A stretch of DNA of 64,000 nt from Cupriavidus necator N-1. GTDB lineage: Bacteria; Pseudomonadota; Gammaproteobacteria; Burkholderiales; Burkholderiaceae. A model generated the notes under the pieces. That model ran no database searches and was not told the origin of the DNA. It saw only the letters and a list, made by a program, of their open reading frames with translations. Position numbers and translations under genes: made by a program. The stretch spans positions 1,674,001 to 1,738,000 of the forward strand of contig NC_015723.1 of the NCBI RefSeq assembly GCF_000219215.1, written 5' to 3'. Of the stretch, positions 62,819 through 64,000 are shown piece by piece; position 1 is the stretch's first letter; each line of letters starts with the position of its first letter.

Positions 62819-64000
62819 CAATCCTCCTGAACCGCGCGCACGGCGCTACGCGACATCGCGTGCCGCCCGCTCGCCAGCGCAGCCAGCGAGGCCGCCGCCA
62901 CCACCGCGCTCGCCACCTGGGCCAGGAATGCCCAAGGCATATGCAAACTCATGGTCCAGTGGAACGACTGCGGGTTGACAACGTGAACCAGGATCAAGGC
63001 GATGACCCATCCCAGCGCAAGACCGGCTACCACGCCAAGCAGAGCGAGTAATGCGCCCTCCAGTGCCAGCATCGCGCCGATCTGCCAACGCATGAAGCCG
63101 AGATGCCGCAGCATGCCGAATTCGCGCGCACGCGCCAGGGCCTGCGCGCTGAAGCTGGCGCCGATGCCGAACAGGCCGATCATGACCGCTATGCCCTCCA
63201 GCAGGTAGGTCACTGCAAAGCTGCGGTCGAAGATTTTCAGGGTGATGGTGCGAATCTCGCCAGGCTCGGCGAAGGTAATGTGTTCACCGCCGGCGACGCG
63301 CTGGCGCAGCCTCTCCTTGACCTGCGCCGGGCCGGTGCCCTGCTCCAGCCACAGGGCGACGTCAGTGACACGCCGCTCGTCCGTGAGCCGTCGATAGTCG
63401 TCCTGGCTGATCACCACCGTACCATGCTGGCGCGCGTAATCGCGCCACACGCCGCCCACCAGGAAGGCGACGGGCCGGCCCTGCAGCGGCAACGTGATAC
63501 GTTGCCCGGGGCGGAAGCCATAGAGGTCGACCATCGCCTCGCTGACCCATACCGCCGGCGGATCACCCGGCTGCGCCGCGACGGGCGCAGCCGTCAGCGG
63601 CAACCGTGCGCCCGGATTGCGCGGATCGATCGGCCTGGCAATGACCGTTACGGGGGGACGCTCGGGATCAAGCAGGATCTGGCTCGAACGTAGAAACTCC
63701 GCACGCGCAACGCCACGGACGCTGGCAATGGCCGCCTGGTCGTCAGGCGAGAAATACGGGCTATCGCCGCTTGACGAAGCACGCAAATAGAGGTCAGCCG
63801 GCAGGACATTGTGCAGCCAATCGTCCACCGAGATGCGGAAGCTTGACACCATGATCGCCATCGCGGCCATCAGGCTGAAGCTGGCGACAATGCCGGCCAG
63901 GGCGATGGCCGCGCGGCCCGGTGCGCCGGCGAGCTGGGTCAGGGCAAGCTGCGGCACAGCCTGTCGCCAAGAGGGCAGCAAGCCGAACACAAGATGCGCC
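62815..64000 (-). CDS. ABC transporter permease, FtsX/MacB-like (AttG type), truncated by window edge
   Basis: The C-terminal part of a permease; the frame is open to the window edge, so the N-terminus is outside. Helices include AAIALAGIVASFSLMAAMAIMV, LLEGIAVMIGLFGIGASFSA, MLALEGALLALLGVVAGLALG and WAFLAQVASAVVAAASLAAL. A periplasmic MacB-like domain lies between the first two (about 200 residues, with VWVSEAMVDLYGFRPGQRITL). FtsX-type domain features occur at RAREFGMLRHLGFMRWQ. The stop overlaps the AttH-like start. The set resembles the Att ABC-lipocalin system; the ATPase is expected beyond the edge. Confidence 0.85.
   Translation of the reverse strand, partial: AHLVFGLLPSWRQAVPQLALTQLAGAPGRAAIALAGIVASFSLMAAMAIMVSSFRISVDDWLHNVLPADLYLRASSSGDSPYFSPDDQAAIASVRGVARAEFLRSSQILLDPERPPVTVIARPIDPRNPGARLPLTAAPVAAQPGDPPAVWVSEAMVDLYGFRPGQRITLPLQGRPVAFLVGGVWRDYARQHGTVVISQDDYRRLTDERRVTDVALWLEQGTGPAQVKERLRQRVAGGEHITFAEPGEIRTITLKIFDRSFAVTYLLEGIAVMIGLFGIGASFSAQALARAREFGMLRHLGFMRWQIGAMLALEGALLALLGVVAGLALGWVIALILVHVVNPQSFHWTMSLHMPWAFLAQVASAVVAAASLAALASGRHAMSRSAVRAVQEDW

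Overview
The window is GC-rich DNA from a betaproteobacterium of the order Burkholderiales, most likely Cupriavidus or a close relative. This rests on dense coding at about 65-70 % GC, a double-length UvrA, a Bug-type solute-binding protein, a Nudix/metallo-beta-lactamase fusion, a Lys/Ala-rich histone H1-like protein, and a RutR-controlled URC1/URC4/upp uracil operon. The genus is inferred from protein style, not from a database match.

Left part (1-15.3 kb): five tightly packed plus-strand genes for alpha-glucan breakdown and trehalose formation (glgX, malQ, glgP, treZ, treY). They are followed by small secreted or charged proteins (a BON protein and two disordered proteins), an endonuclease/exonuclease/phosphatase-family protein and a small secreted protein with DPY..GA repeats. 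Cytoplasmic glycogen can be debranched, shortened by phosphorolysis and converted to trehalose, so the block looks like carbon reserve plus osmotic or desiccation response.

15.4-30.2 kb: a 1953-residue tandem UvrA with a LexA (SOS) box upstream, a HigBA toxin-antitoxin pair, a MarR-controlled serine hydrolase, ribA, an Lrp-type regulator, and the divergent metR/metE pair with a perfect MetR box. A remnant that looks like the C-terminus of a TonB-dependent receptor follows metE, ahead of a perfect 20-bp terminator hairpin.

30.2-40.7 kb: a DUF1254 lipoprotein; an operon of a short-chain fatty-acid type permease, a YciI protein, a muconolactone isomerase and a 3-oxoadipate enol-lactonase with two palindromes upstream; a Nudix-MBL fusion; tRNA-Arg(ACG); an outer-membrane barrel protein; a diguanylate cyclase; and tRNA-Leu(CAG) with a near-consensus promoter.

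40.7-52.8 kb: the uracil catabolic operon urc1-urc4-upp-rutR-like-codA with a RutR-type operator in front, an acyltransferase, and a GntR regulator divergent from a lyase / Bug protein / fumarase-like operon. Two identical palindromic operators lie in that divergent promoter.

Right part (52.8-64 kb): an H1-like protein, a second DPY..GA repeat protein, a berberine-bridge-type oxidase behind a 1086-residue BTAD/AAA/TPR regulator, a decayed IS110-family transposase start, a less GC-rich patch with weak ORFs, and an AttG/AttH-like permease plus lipocalin-like pair running off the end. No CRISPR array, rRNA, prophage or intact insertion sequence was seen.
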